Source of the DNA: JBLHZY01 sp047631555
GTDB lineage: Bacteria > Pseudomonadota > Alphaproteobacteria > Rhodobacterales > Rhodobacteraceae
Assembly (NCBI GenBank): GCA_047631555.1
Contig: JBLHZY010000002.1
Location: forward strand, 620,001 to 684,000
Length of the DNA stretch: 64,000 bases
Direction of reading: 5' to 3'
This document shows positions 1 to 7,346 of the stretch, in pieces. The notes below the pieces were generated by a model. It did no database searches, was not told the origin of the DNA, and saw only the letters and a program-made list of their open reading frames with translations. The translations under genes were made by a program, and so were the position numbers. Position 1 is the stretch's first letter. Every line of letters starts with the position of its first letter.

Positions 1-698
1 CCCGCTTGTTCATGGATGACGGCAAGCAGATCCCTGTGACCGTTCTCCAACTTGATGCTCTGCAAGTTGTTGCTCAACGCACTGCCGATAAGGATGGCTA
101 CACAGCTGTTCAGCTCGGTGCTGGTTCTGCAAAAGCAAAGCGGACATCCCAAGCCATGCGCGGCCACTTTGCCGCTGCCAACGTTGCGCCTAAGCGCAAG
201 GTTGCTGAATTCCGCGTGGATGCTGCAAATCTCATCGCTATCGGCGAAGAGATCACTGTTGATCACTACTTTGAGGGTCAGTTTGTTGATGTTGCTGGTA
301 CATCGATCGGTAAAGGTTTTGCCGGTGCGATGAAGCGCCACAACTTTAAAGGCCTTCGCGCCACGCACGGTGTTTCGATTTCGCACCGTTCGCATGGTTC
401 AACCGGTCAGTGTCAGGATCCAGGCAAGGTTTTCAAAGGCAAGAAAATGGCCGGTCACATGGGTGCTGCCCGCGTGACAACGCAAAACCTGCAAGTTGTT
501 CGTACAGACCTCGACCGTGGCTTGATCATGGTTAAAGGCGCTGTTCCGGGCTCCAAAGGTGGCTGGGTTACGATCAAAGACGCCGTGAAGAAGCCATTCC
601 CTGAGAATGCGGTTCTTCCAGCTGGTCTGAAATCCGCTCAAGCTGCTGCTCCTGCTGAGGCGCCTGCCGAAGCACCCGCTGAAGGTGGTGAAGCATGA
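1..698 (+). CDS. rplC: 50S ribosomal protein L3 (5' end cut by window)
   Basis: This is L3, an early-assembly protein of the large subunit that binds 23S rRNA near the peptidyl transferase centre. The frame is open from the left edge (first full codon at base 3) and reads RLFMDDGKQIPVTVLQL, which matches the L3 N-terminus after roughly the first 14 residues, so the true start lies outside the window. The central SHGSTGQCQDPGKVFKGKKM stretch is the conserved L3 loop. The last 20 or so residues are an Ala/Pro/Glu-rich tail, a common lineage extension. The stop overlaps the rplD start (ATGA), so the two are translationally coupled in the S10 operon. Confidence 0.97.
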   Translation, partial: RLFMDDGKQIPVTVLQLDALQVVAQRTADKDGYTAVQLGAGSAKAKRTSQAMRGHFAAANVAPKRKVAEFRVDAANLIAIGEEITVDHYFEGQFVDVAGTSIGKGFAGAMKRHNFKGLRATHGVSISHRSHGSTGQCQDPGKVFKGKKMAGHMGAARVTTQNLQVVRTDLDRGLIMVKGAVPGSKGGWVTIKDAVKKPFPENAVLPAGLKSAQAAAPAEAPAEAPAEGGEA

Positions 699-1315
699 AA
701 CTTGACGTAATCAAACTTGACGGCAAAAAAGCCGGCACATTGGATCTCGACGAGGCCCTGTTTGGTCTTGAGCCACGTGCGGACATTCTTCACCGTGTGG
801 TCCGTTGGCAGCGCAACAATGCGCAAGCCGGCACGCACAAGGTAAAGACACGTTCCGAAGTGAAATACTCCACAAAGAAGATCTACCGTCAGAAAGGTAC
901 TGGCGGCGCACGTCACGGTGCTCGTTCTGCGCCGATCTTCCGCGGTGGTGGTGTTTACAAAGGCCCAACACCTCGCAGCCACGGCCACGAGCTGACAAAG
1001 AAGTTCCGCAAGCTTGGCCTTCGCCACGCTCTGTCTTCTAAAGCGGCAACTGGCAACCTTGTCATCCTTGATGATGCGGTTCTCGCGGACGCAAAGACCT
1101 CAACTTTGGCCAAGGCGGTTAAAGAGAACGGTTGGAAGCGCGTGCTTGTGATTGATGGTGCCGAAGTGAATGCAAACTTTGCGCGTGCAGCTCAAAACAT
1201 CATGGGTGTTGATGTGCTGCCGACAATGGGTGCAAACGTTTATGATATCCTCAAGCGTGACACACTCGTGATCACCAAGTCGGGGATCGAAGCATTGGAG
1301 GCTCGTTTGAAATGA
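695..1315 (+). CDS. rplD: 50S ribosomal protein L4
   Basis: L4 binds domain I of 23S rRNA and its long loop reaches the peptide exit tunnel. In enterobacteria it also represses its own operon, but nothing in this sequence tests that here. The protein is 206 residues, normal length, with the basic loop RQKGTGGARHGARSAPIFRG around residues 66-85, the L4/L1e signature. It starts inside the rplC stop (ATGA overlap) and its own stop overlaps the rplW start in the same way. Confidence 0.98.
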   Translation: MKLDVIKLDGKKAGTLDLDEALFGLEPRADILHRVVRWQRNNAQAGTHKVKTRSEVKYSTKKIYRQKGTGGARHGARSAPIFRGGGVYKGPTPRSHGHELTKKFRKLGLRHALSSKAATGNLVILDDAVLADAKTSTLAKAVKENGWKRVLVIDGAEVNANFARAAQNIMGVDVLPTMGANVYDILKRDTLVITKSGIEALEARLK

Positions 1316-1608
1316 GCGCTAAAGCAGAACATTACGATGTGATCCGCAAGCCGATCATCACTGAGAAAGCCACTATGGCGTCTGAAAATGGCGCAGTTGT
1401 TTTCGAAGTTGCGATCGACTCGAACAAGCCACAGATCAAACAAGCCGTTGAGGAATTGTTTGGTGTGAAGGTGAAGGCTGTGAACACAACCATCACCAAA
1501 GGCAAAAGCAAGCGGTTCCGCGGCCAACTCGGCAAGCGGAAAGATGTTAAAAAGGCTTATGTGACCCTTGAAGAGGGTAACACTATCGACGTCTCCACAG
1601 GCCTCTGA
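1312..1608 (+). CDS. rplW: 50S ribosomal protein L23
   Basis: L23 sits at the tunnel exit and is the docking site for trigger factor and the signal recognition particle. The 98-residue product has the family start (YDVIRKPIITEKATM) and the conserved VKVKAVNT-TKGK core. Its ATG overlaps the rplD stop. Unlike the tightly packed genes around it, it is followed by a 126-base gap containing two hairpins before rplB. Confidence 0.98.
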   Translation: MSAKAEHYDVIRKPIITEKATMASENGAVVFEVAIDSNKPQIKQAVEELFGVKVKAVNTTITKGKSKRFRGQLGKRKDVKKAYVTLEEGNTIDVSTGL

Positions 1609-1625
1609 TAGAAGCGAGCGAATCT

Positions 1626-1653
1626 CCAGCCCCTGCGCATGCGCGGGGGCTGG
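1626..1653 (+). terminator. Hairpin between rplW and rplB
   Basis: CCAGCCCC (1626-1633) pairs with GGGGCTGG (1646-1653), and the stem continues inward through a G.T pair and GCGC/GCGC. The sequence TTTCATT follows, only a weak U-tract, so it may act as an attenuator or processing site rather than a full stop. A second smaller hairpin, GGGACC-TTCG-GGGCCC with one mismatch, lies at 1669-1684. Confidence 0.5.
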
Positions 1654-1734
1654 TTTCATTGGAAGAGTGGGACCTTCGGGGCCCTTATTGAAACCGAACC
1701 AACCTTGGTTCGAAGCTGACGGAAGACAGAAAGC

Positions 1735-2577
1735 ATGGCACTCAAGTCGTACAAACCGACGACGCCTGGCCAACGTGGGTTGGTTCTGATCGACCGTTCG
1801 GAGCTTTGGAAAGGTCGCCCGGTTAAAGCCCTCACTGAGGGTTTGACCAAGAATGGCGGCCGGAACAACACCGGACGGATCACGATGCGCCGCAAAGGCG
1901 GCGGGGCGAAGCGTCTCTATCGTATTGTGGATTTCAAACGCACGAAGTTTGATATGCCCGGTACAGTTGAACGCATCGAATATGACCCTAACCGGACAGC
2001 GTTTATCGCGTTGTTGAAATACGAAGATGGCGAGCAGACTTATATCCTTGCACCACAGCGTCTAGCTATTGGTGATACAGTGATTGCTGGCGCCAAAACC
2101 GATGTGAAGCCGGGCAATGCGATGCCATTCTCGGGCATGCCCATCGGGACTATCGTTCACAACGTTGAAATGAAGCCAGGCAAGGGCGGGCAGATTGCTC
2201 GTGCTGCTGGGACTTATGCTCAATTTGTTGGCCGTGATGGCGGCTATGCTCAGATCCGTCTGAGCTCGGGCGAGCTTCGCCTGGTTCGCCAAGAATGCAT
2301 GGCCACCGTTGGCGCCGTTTCCAACCCCGACAACAGCAACCAAAACTTTGGTAAAGCTGGTCGTAACCGCCACAAGGGCATCCGCCCATCTGTTCGTGGT
2401 GTTGTTATGAACCCGGTCGATCACCCACATGGTGGAGGTGAAGGTCGGACATCGGGCGGTCGTCACCCGGTTACTCCTTGGGGTAAACCAACGAAGGGTG
2501 CGAAAACGCGCAACAAGAAAAAGGCGTCCAGCAAGCTTATCATTCGCTCGCGTCACGCCAAGAAGAAGGGCCGCTAA
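1735..2577 (+). CDS. rplB: 50S ribosomal protein L2
   Basis: L2 is needed for subunit association, tRNA binding and peptidyl transfer. The 280-residue product has the universal C-terminal signature NPVDHPHGGGEGR, with the functionally critical histidines at about residues 230 and 232, and an Arg/Lys-rich C-terminus. The ATG is preceded by GGAAGACAGAAAGC. It begins the next close-packed stretch, with only 3 bases between its stop and rpsS. Confidence 0.98.
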   Translation: MALKSYKPTTPGQRGLVLIDRSELWKGRPVKALTEGLTKNGGRNNTGRITMRRKGGGAKRLYRIVDFKRTKFDMPGTVERIEYDPNRTAFIALLKYEDGEQTYILAPQRLAIGDTVIAGAKTDVKPGNAMPFSGMPIGTIVHNVEMKPGKGGQIARAAGTYAQFVGRDGGYAQIRLSSGELRLVRQECMATVGAVSNPDNSNQNFGKAGRNRHKGIRPSVRGVVMNPVDHPHGGGEGRTSGGRHPVTPWGKPTKGAKTRNKKKASSKLIIRSRHAKKKGR

Positions 2578-2580
2578 GAT

Positions 2581-2859
2581 ATGGCACGTTCTGTATGGAA
2601 AGGCCCATTCGTTGACTCTTATGTGCTTAAGAAAGCCGAAAAGAGCCGCGATTCTGGCCGCAATGAAGTTATCAAAATCTGGTCGCGCCGCTCGACGATC
2701 CTGCCCCAATTTGTGGGTCTGACGTTTGGCGTTTATAACGGCCGCAAACATATTCCTGTCAACGTCACAGAAGACATGATTGGTCAGAAGTTTGGTGAGT
2801 TTTCACCTACTCGGACCTATTATGGCCACGCTGCCGACAAAAAAGCGAAGCGGAAGTAA
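2581..2859 (+). CDS. rpsS: 30S ribosomal protein S19
   Basis: S19 is a small-subunit head protein contacting the A-site tRNA and bridging to the large subunit. The 92-residue product starts MARSVWKGPFVD and contains the family motif GRKHIPVNVTEDMIGQKFGE. It lies 3 bases after rplB and 3 bases before rplV, so it is clearly in the same transcript. Confidence 0.98.
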   Translation: MARSVWKGPFVDSYVLKKAEKSRDSGRNEVIKIWSRRSTILPQFVGLTFGVYNGRKHIPVNVTEDMIGQKFGEFSPTRTYYGHAADKKAKRK

Positions 2860-2862
2860 GCC

Positions 2863-3243
2863 ATGAGCAAGGATAAAAATCCCCGCCGCGTGGCTGACAA
2901 CGAAGCCTTGGCCAAAACCAAGATGCTTCGTACAAGCCCGCAGAAACTGAACCTCGTGGCGCAGATGATCCGCGGCAAAAAGGTTGATAAGGCCCTCACG
3001 GACCTGACCTTTAGCAACAAGCGCATCGCAGCAGACGTGAAGAAATGTCTTCAGTCCGCTATCGCCAACGCTGAGAACAACCACAATCTTGATGTGGATG
3101 AGCTTATCGTCGCCGAAGCTTGGGTTGGCAAAAACATGACTATGAAGCGCGGTCGCCCGCGTGCTCGTGGCCGTTTTGGCAAAATCCTTAAGCCTTTTGC
3201 TGAGCTTACGATCAAAGTCCGTCAAGTTGAGGAGCAGGCATAA
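2863..3243 (+). CDS. rplV: 50S ribosomal protein L22
   Basis: L22 lines the narrow part of the exit tunnel with L4. The 126-residue protein carries the family core (LRTSPQKLNLVAQMIRGK) and the C-terminal hook GRPRARGRFGKILKP. Its TAA stop shares a base with the rpsC ATG (TAATG), implying coupled translation. Confidence 0.98.
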   Translation: MSKDKNPRRVADNEALAKTKMLRTSPQKLNLVAQMIRGKKVDKALTDLTFSNKRIAADVKKCLQSAIANAENNHNLDVDELIVAEAWVGKNMTMKRGRPRARGRFGKILKPFAELTIKVRQVEEQA

Positions 3244-3950
3244 TGGGTCAAAAAGTCAATCCAATCGGCATGCGCCTGCAGATTAACCGTACGTGGGATA
3301 GTCGCTGGTATGCTGACAGCAAAGATTTCGGCGATCTTCTTCTTGAAGATATCCGCATGCGCGAATTCATCAAAGAAGAGTGCAAGCAAGCCGGCATCAG
3401 CCGTGTGATCATCGAGCGTCCGCACCGCAAGTGCCGCGTCACGATCCACACAGCACGCCCCGGTGTTATCATCGGTAAAAAAGGCGCAGACATCGAGACA
3501 CTTCGCAAGAAGCTCGCCGCGATGACTGACAGCGAACTGCACCTCAACATCGTTGAAGTGCGCAAGCCCGAGCTTGATGCTGCCCTCGTTGGCGAAAGCA
3601 TCGCACAGCAGCTCGAGCGTCGTGTTTCGTTCCGTCGCGCTATGAAGCGCGCCGTTCAAAACGCAATGCGCATGGGCGCGCTCGGCATTCGTGTAAACGT
3701 TGCTGGCCGTCTTGGCGGCGCTGAGATCGCACGGACCGAATGGTATCGTGAAGGCCGCGTGCCTTTGCACACTCTTCGTGCCGACATCGATTACGCACAT
3801 GCTGAAGCCAAAACTGCTTATGGCATCATCGGCATCAAAACTTGGATCTTCAAAGGCGAGATCATGGAACACGATCCTCAGGCTCGTGACCGTCGCCAAG
3901 CTGAGCTCCAAGAAGGCCCTGCACCACGTGGTGCTGGCGGCCGTCGCTAA
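3243..3950 (+). CDS. rpsC: 30S ribosomal protein S3
   Basis: S3 forms part of the mRNA entry pore. It is 235 residues long with an N-terminal KH type-2 domain (VIIGKKGADIE, GxxG loop at about 78-81) and the C-terminal S3 domain (IRVNVAGRLGGAEIARTEW). It ends in a Gly/Arg-rich tail. The rplP start lies 13 bases on. Confidence 0.98.
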   Translation: MGQKVNPIGMRLQINRTWDSRWYADSKDFGDLLLEDIRMREFIKEECKQAGISRVIIERPHRKCRVTIHTARPGVIIGKKGADIETLRKKLAAMTDSELHLNIVEVRKPELDAALVGESIAQQLERRVSFRRAMKRAVQNAMRMGALGIRVNVAGRLGGAEIARTEWYREGRVPLHTLRADIDYAHAEAKTAYGIIGIKTWIFKGEIMEHDPQARDRRQAELQEGPAPRGAGGRR

Positions 3951-3963
3951 GAGGGAATGAAAG

Positions 3964-4377
3964 ATGCTGCAACCAAAGCGCACTAAATTCCGCAAGATGC
4001 ACAAAGGCCGCATTAGCGGTCAGGCAAAAGGCGGCTCCGATCTTACGTTTGGTACTTACGGCCTGAAGGCGGTTGAACCTGAGCGCATCACAGCGCGTCA
4101 AATCGAGGCGGCTCGCCGCGCGATGACACGCCACATGAAGCGTCAGGGCCGTGTTTGGATCCGTATTTTCCCAGACACTCCAGTGACCTCTAAGCCTACC
4201 GAAGTCCGTATGGGTAAAGGTAAAGGCTCTGTAGATTTCTGGGCGGCCAAGGTTAAACCAGGCCGGATCATGTTTGAGATCGATGGCGTTACCGAAGAAG
4301 TTGCGCGTGAAGCGCTGCGTCTTGCTGCGATGAAACTGCCGGTGAAAACCCGCACTGTTCTTCGCGAAGATTGGTAA
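3964..4377 (+). CDS. rplP: 50S ribosomal protein L16
   Basis: L16 organises the A-site tRNA region of the large subunit. The 137-residue product begins MLQPKRTKFRKMHKGR and contains RQIEAARRAMTRHMKRQGRVWIRIFPD, both L16 hallmarks. In the usual bacterial order rpmC would follow directly; here a strong terminator and three unrelated genes intervene. Confidence 0.98.
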   Translation: MLQPKRTKFRKMHKGRISGQAKGGSDLTFGTYGLKAVEPERITARQIEAARRAMTRHMKRQGRVWIRIFPDTPVTSKPTEVRMGKGKGSVDFWAAKVKPGRIMFEIDGVTEEVAREALRLAAMKLPVKTRTVLREDW

Positions 4378-4417
4378 GACCGAAGCTTAGCTTCTGGTAT
4401 TGTCTAAAGTAATAAAG

Positions 4418-4453
4418 CCCCCGTTGAGCAATCAGCGGGGGTTTTTCTTTTTC
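4418..4453 (+). terminator. Rho-independent terminator after rplP
   Basis: CCCCCGTTGA (4418-4427) and TCAGCGGGGG (4432-4441) form a 10-pair stem with a GCAA tetraloop, followed by TTTTTCTTTTTC. This is one of the best intrinsic terminators in the window and ends the first ribosomal transcript within what is normally one continuous operon. Confidence 0.9.
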
Positions 4454-4627
4454 ATAAGGCGGCTTTGCCGGTTTGGGGGGAGGGCACTGCTTTGCTTTGT
4501 TGCAAGCGGGCCTGCTTGTCGGAGGCGCGTATCTTTCGTTATGGTTTGCAGAATGCCTGTTTGTTCGATGATAGAGGCTAGGTTGAGTTTGGCATCTTGC
4601 TGTAAAGTTTGGAAATAGGAGAGCGCC

Positions 4628-4930
4628 ATGTCTGATGAAAAGATCGAGGTCGAAAACATCAATTCGCCTGGGCATGTCGTGCGTTTGGATGCGGCGAAAT
4701 ACACCAGTATGCGCGATGCTCTTTTGAAGGTTCTTCCGACTGAGGCGCCCGGAATGAAGGTTCCCGATGCAAAGGCGGCTCTATTGCCCCATCTGAGCCA
4801 AGAGCTATTTCCTCAAGGAGAAAAGGCGGGCTGGTGGCTCAAGGCAGTTCAGCTTGATCTTGAGGCGAAAGGGATCATCGCGCGTGCGCCGAGCAAGCCT
4901 GTTCAGCTTTATCGAGTTTCTAACGACTAA
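4628..4930 (+). CDS. Small cytosolic protein, DUF6958-like
   Basis: This is a 100-residue protein of unknown function. I recognise the pattern (IEVENINSPG at the start, then AAKYTSMRDALLKVLP, GWWLKAVQLDLEAKGII and a closing P-LYR) as the DUF6958 family, from memory only. There is no signal peptide, membrane segment or cysteine motif. The sequence looks like a compact helical fold with a small winged-helix flavour, but that is a guess. ATG is preceded by AGGAGAGCGCC, a good ribosome binding site. It lies between the rplP terminator and an ArsR gene, so it is transcribed separately from the ribosomal genes. Confidence 0.75.
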   Translation: MSDEKIEVENINSPGHVVRLDAAKYTSMRDALLKVLPTEAPGMKVPDAKAALLPHLSQELFPQGEKAGWWLKAVQLDLEAKGIIARAPSKPVQLYRVSND

Positions 4931-5013
4931 GCGTTGCTGTTGCAGCCATGCTTTTCGTCTAGAGGCGCGGTGCGAAGGTTATTTGAACGACAGGGTGCGG
5001 GAATGATCGCCTG

Positions 5014-5043
5014 TTGACTCAATACCAAATGGTATCATATACA
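5014..5043 (+). promoter_or_regulatory. Candidate promoter of the ArsR/SRPBCC pair
   Basis: TTGACT (5014-5019), an 18-base spacer and TATACA (5038-5043) resemble a housekeeping promoter. The first operator-like repeat (5022-5038) fills the spacer, so a bound repressor would block polymerase. This also argues that the coding start is the ATG at 5122 rather than the in-frame TTG at 5014, which is the -35 element itself. Confidence 0.55.
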
Positions 5044-5064
5044 AGTGATACCAAACGGTTTCAT
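5022..5064 (+). promoter_or_regulatory. Tandem operator candidate for the ArsR regulator
   Basis: Two copies of a 17-base element, ATACCAAATGGTATCAT (5022-5038) and ATACCAAACGGTTTCAT (5048-5064), agree at 15 of 17 positions. Each is built on the inverted core ACC-AAAY-GGT. Their starts are 26 bases apart. One sits between the -35 and -10 elements and the other just downstream, a layout expected for autorepression by the regulator encoded immediately after. Confidence 0.6.
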
Positions 5065-5121
5065 GAGAAGTGTAATGCATCCCAATTCAACCCCCTCCGC
5101 CTACAGCGGCTGGTCACAAAT

Positions 5122-5442
5122 ATGAGCGCGCAGGAACAGTTGAGCTTCAAGGCTCTGGCGGATCCGACGCGTCGCGAAATCCTCTTCTTGCTCGCCAAGC
5201 AAGAGATGACGATCGCGGATGTCGCTGACAACTTTCAGATGACCCGCGCCGCAGTCAAAAAGCATCTTTCGATCCTGCGCGAGGGCGACTTGATCCGCGT
5301 GCGGGCCGCTGGGCGCACCAAGCTGAACTCTCTTAATCCAGACGGGATGAAGCGCGTCACCGATTGGATCGGATATTTCGATGCCTTTTGGGATACCCGC
5401 CTTAATGCCCTCAAATCTGAAATCGAAAAGGAGCTCAAATGA
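5122..5442 (+). CDS. ArsR-family helix-turn-helix regulator
   Basis: This is a 106-residue winged-helix DNA-binding protein. The ALADPTRREILFLLAKQEMT opening, MTRAAVKKHLSILREGDLI recognition helix region and the wing (RVRAAGRTKLNSLNP) are typical of the ArsR subgroup paired with SRPBCC proteins. No metal-binding CxC motif is present, so a metal sensor role is unlikely. I chose the ATG at 5122 because the family begins here and the longer reading runs back through the promoter. It overlaps the SRPBCC gene by 4 bases. By analogy with such pairs it probably represses its own operon and releases on an unknown ligand. Confidence 0.88.
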   Translation: MSAQEQLSFKALADPTRREILFLLAKQEMTIADVADNFQMTRAAVKKHLSILREGDLIRVRAAGRTKLNSLNPDGMKRVTDWIGYFDAFWDTRLNALKSEIEKELK

Positions 5443-5852
5443 GCGATACAGTCATTCGAAAGTCTATCTTCTTGAAGGCGGAACCCAAGAAGGTTTGGGC
5501 GTATTTGACCGACCCAGAAAAGCTGGCGATTTGGTTTCATCGTCCTGAAGCGACTTTGACGGTAGGGGATTATTCGATGTCGGGCGTTAAAAGCGGGGAT
5601 AAGTTGATGTGGGGCAGGGTGCTTGTGGCGGAGCCATATGAGCGGCTTGAATACACGTTTACCATTGCGCCTATGGGGGATGCGACAAGCACTGTTTCAT
5701 GGACGCTTGCGAAAGTTGCCGGCGGAACGCAGCTATCGCTTGTGCATGAAGGCCTGCCGCAGGGGGCCGAGGGCTTTGGGCTTACGCTCGCGCTTGACGA
5801 GGGCTGGGACGATCATATCAGCCGGATGCGGGCCTCAATTCACGCGGATTAA
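5439..5852 (+). CDS. SRPBCC (AHSA1-like) ligand-binding domain protein
   Basis: This 137-residue single-domain protein has the START-like/SRPBCC fold. It begins IRKSIFLKAEPKKVWAYLTDPEKLAIWF, the classic AHSA1/CalC opening, and ends with the GWDDHISRM C-terminal helix. These proteins bind hydrophobic ligands in a deep cavity; the ligand here is unknown. The start overlaps the ArsR stop (ATGA). Partner and ligand cannot be inferred from the flanking ribosomal genes, which are unrelated. Confidence 0.88.
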   Translation: MSDTVIRKSIFLKAEPKKVWAYLTDPEKLAIWFHRPEATLTVGDYSMSGVKSGDKLMWGRVLVAEPYERLEYTFTIAPMGDATSTVSWTLAKVAGGTQLSLVHEGLPQGAEGFGLTLALDEGWDDHISRMRASIHAD

Positions 5853-5907
5853 GGACAAACGTCTCGGCTCTGATCGCATCAGGGCGGGGTAAGAGATTGG
5901 TATGTGA

Positions 5908-5946
5908 AGCGGCGCCTGTCCCTATATATAGGGCGGCGCTGTTTTT
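5908..5946 (+). terminator. Hairpin with TATA palindrome, probable terminator of the ArsR/SRPBCC operon
   Basis: A perfect 14-base palindrome CCCTATATATAGGG (5920-5933) is flanked by partly complementary GC-rich arms (AGCGGCGCC at 5908 and CGGCGCT ending at 5940), followed by GTTTTTG. It can fold as an intrinsic terminator for the upstream genes. Nothing else in 5853-6041 looks like a gene: the short open frames there have no family features. Confidence 0.5.
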
Positions 5947-6041
5947 GCTTGTTTGGCCCAATGTGGCTTGGCTGTGTGCGGTTGGATTGTTGCTCTGTAT
6001 TGTCGCGTGCGGCTTCATCGCAGACATTGCGCGCAAAGGGG

Positions 6042-6070
6042 TTGCCACAGTTGCTTATTCAGCGTATTCG
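6042..6070 (+). promoter_or_regulatory. Candidate promoter restarting the ribosomal cluster
   Basis: TTGCCA (6042-6047), 17 bases, TATTCG (6065-6070) lies about 84 bases before rpmC. Given the terminators upstream, rpmC and the genes after it need their own start signal, and this is the best match I can see. The -10 element is weak. Confidence 0.35.
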
Positions 6071-6153
6071 CCCCTTTCACACGGATTCCACCAGATTCGA
6101 GGTGACCCGATTCTATGGGGCCCTCTGGTGTTGATTTGAGAAGGAAAAGGCGC

Positions 6154-6354
6154 ATGAACGCCCAGGAACTTAGAGACAAGACCCCTGATCAGCTCCGCGA
6201 GGAGCTGGCCAGCTTGAAGAAAGAGCACTTTAACCTGCGCTTCCAACAAGCCACAGGGCAACTTGAGAACACTGCACAAATGCGCAAAGCGCGTCGTGCT
6301 GCTGCTCGGGTTAAGACTATTTTGAACGAAAAAGCCGCCGGCGCGGCGGAATAA
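6154..6354 (+). CDS. rpmC: 50S ribosomal protein L29
   Basis: L29 is a two-helix protein near the tunnel exit that contacts trigger factor and SRP. The 66-residue product reads MNAQELRDKTPDQLREELASL and has the family LRFQQATGQLENTAQMRKAR core. ATG at 6154 is preceded by GAGAAGGAAAAGG; a longer reading from 6115 adds residues absent from the family. rpsQ starts 13 bases after the stop. Confidence 0.97.
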   Translation: MNAQELRDKTPDQLREELASLKKEHFNLRFQQATGQLENTAQMRKARRAAARVKTILNEKAAGAAE

Positions 6355-6367
6355 GGGAGCCTGAAAG

Positions 6368-6595
6368 ATGCCAAAACGTATTCTCACAGGCGTTGTGACA
6401 AGCAACCAAAACGAACAAACCATCACGGTTTCCGTTGAACGTCGCTTTAAGCACCCTGTTCTTAAAAAGACGATCCGTAAGTCCAAAAAATACCGGGCTC
6501 ACGATGAGAAGAACACTTTCAATGTTGGTGATTCAGTCCGCATTCAGGAATGTGCACCAAAGTCGAAAACGAAACGCTGGGAGGCGATTGCTTAA
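6368..6595 (+). CDS. rpsQ: 30S ribosomal protein S17
   Basis: S17 is a primary 16S rRNA-binding OB-fold protein. The 75-residue product has the usual PKRILTGVVTSN opening and the GDSVRIQECAPKSKTKRWE ending. It is the last gene of the classical S10 set; rplN follows after 74 bases. Confidence 0.98.
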   Translation: MPKRILTGVVTSNQNEQTITVSVERRFKHPVLKKTIRKSKKYRAHDEKNTFNVGDSVRIQECAPKSKTKRWEAIA

Positions 6596-6669
6596 CCAAG
6601 CAGTCGTTTCACAGTTTGTCGAAACCCTGGGGAAAAGCCTAAGCGCCCCCAAAGGTCGGGAGAAACCAT

Positions 6670-7038
6670 ATGATCCAGATGCAGACCAATCTGGATGTAG
6701 CTGACAACAGCGGCGCTCGCCGTGTTCAGTGCATCAAGGTTCTGGGTGGTTCCAAGCGTCGTTACGCTTCGGTAGGTGACATTATCGTCGTCTCCGTTAA
6801 GGAAGCCATTCCACGCGGCCGTGTGAAGAAAGGCGACGTGCGTAAAGCCGTTGTTGTTCGCACAGCCAAACAAGTTTTCCGTGAAGACGGCACAGCCATC
6901 AAATTCGATAGCAACGCCGCCGTCATCCTCAACAACAACAATGAGCCAATCGGTACACGTATCTTTGGACCAGTTGTTCGTGAGCTTCGCGCGAAAAACT
7001 TCATGAAAATCATCTCGCTTGCTCCGGAGGTACTGTAG
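6670..7038 (+). CDS. rplN: 50S ribosomal protein L14
   Basis: L14 is at the subunit interface and takes part in bridge B8. It is 122 residues, starting MIQMQTNLDVADNSGAR, with the signature AVVVRT and the FDSNAAVILNNNNEPIGTRIFGPV region intact. It opens the spc part of the cluster and is 2 bases from rplX. Confidence 0.98.
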   Translation: MIQMQTNLDVADNSGARRVQCIKVLGGSKRRYASVGDIIVVSVKEAIPRGRVKKGDVRKAVVVRTAKQVFREDGTAIKFDSNAAVILNNNNEPIGTRIFGPVVRELRAKNFMKIISLAPEVL

Positions 7039-7040
7039 TT

Positions 7041-7346
7041 ATGGCTGCTAAACTCCGCAAAGGTGACAAGGTTGTCGTGCTCGCTGGCAAAGACAAAGGC
7101 AAACAGGGCGAGATCGCCACTGTGATGCCTGCCAAGGGCAAAGCAATCGTGGAAGGCGTAAATGTCGCCATCCGCCACACAAAGCAAAGCCAAGCTTCGC
7201 AGGGTGGCCGCGTGCCAACTGCTATGCCAATCGATCTTTCGAACCTGGCGCTGCTTGATGCAAAAGGCAAAGCAACACGCGTTGGCTTCCGCATGGAAGA
7301 CGACAAGAAAGTGCGCTTCGCTAAAACAACGGGAGATGTGATCTGA
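7041..7346 (+). CDS. rplX: 50S ribosomal protein L24
   Basis: L24 is an assembly initiator of the 50S subunit. The 101-residue protein has the KOW motif near the start (RKGDKVVVLAGKDKGKQGEI) and VEGVNVAIRHTKQS. Its TGA stop shares one base with the rplE ATG (TGATG). Confidence 0.98.
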   Translation: MAAKLRKGDKVVVLAGKDKGKQGEIATVMPAKGKAIVEGVNVAIRHTKQSQASQGGRVPTAMPIDLSNLALLDAKGKATRVGFRMEDDKKVRFAKTTGDVI

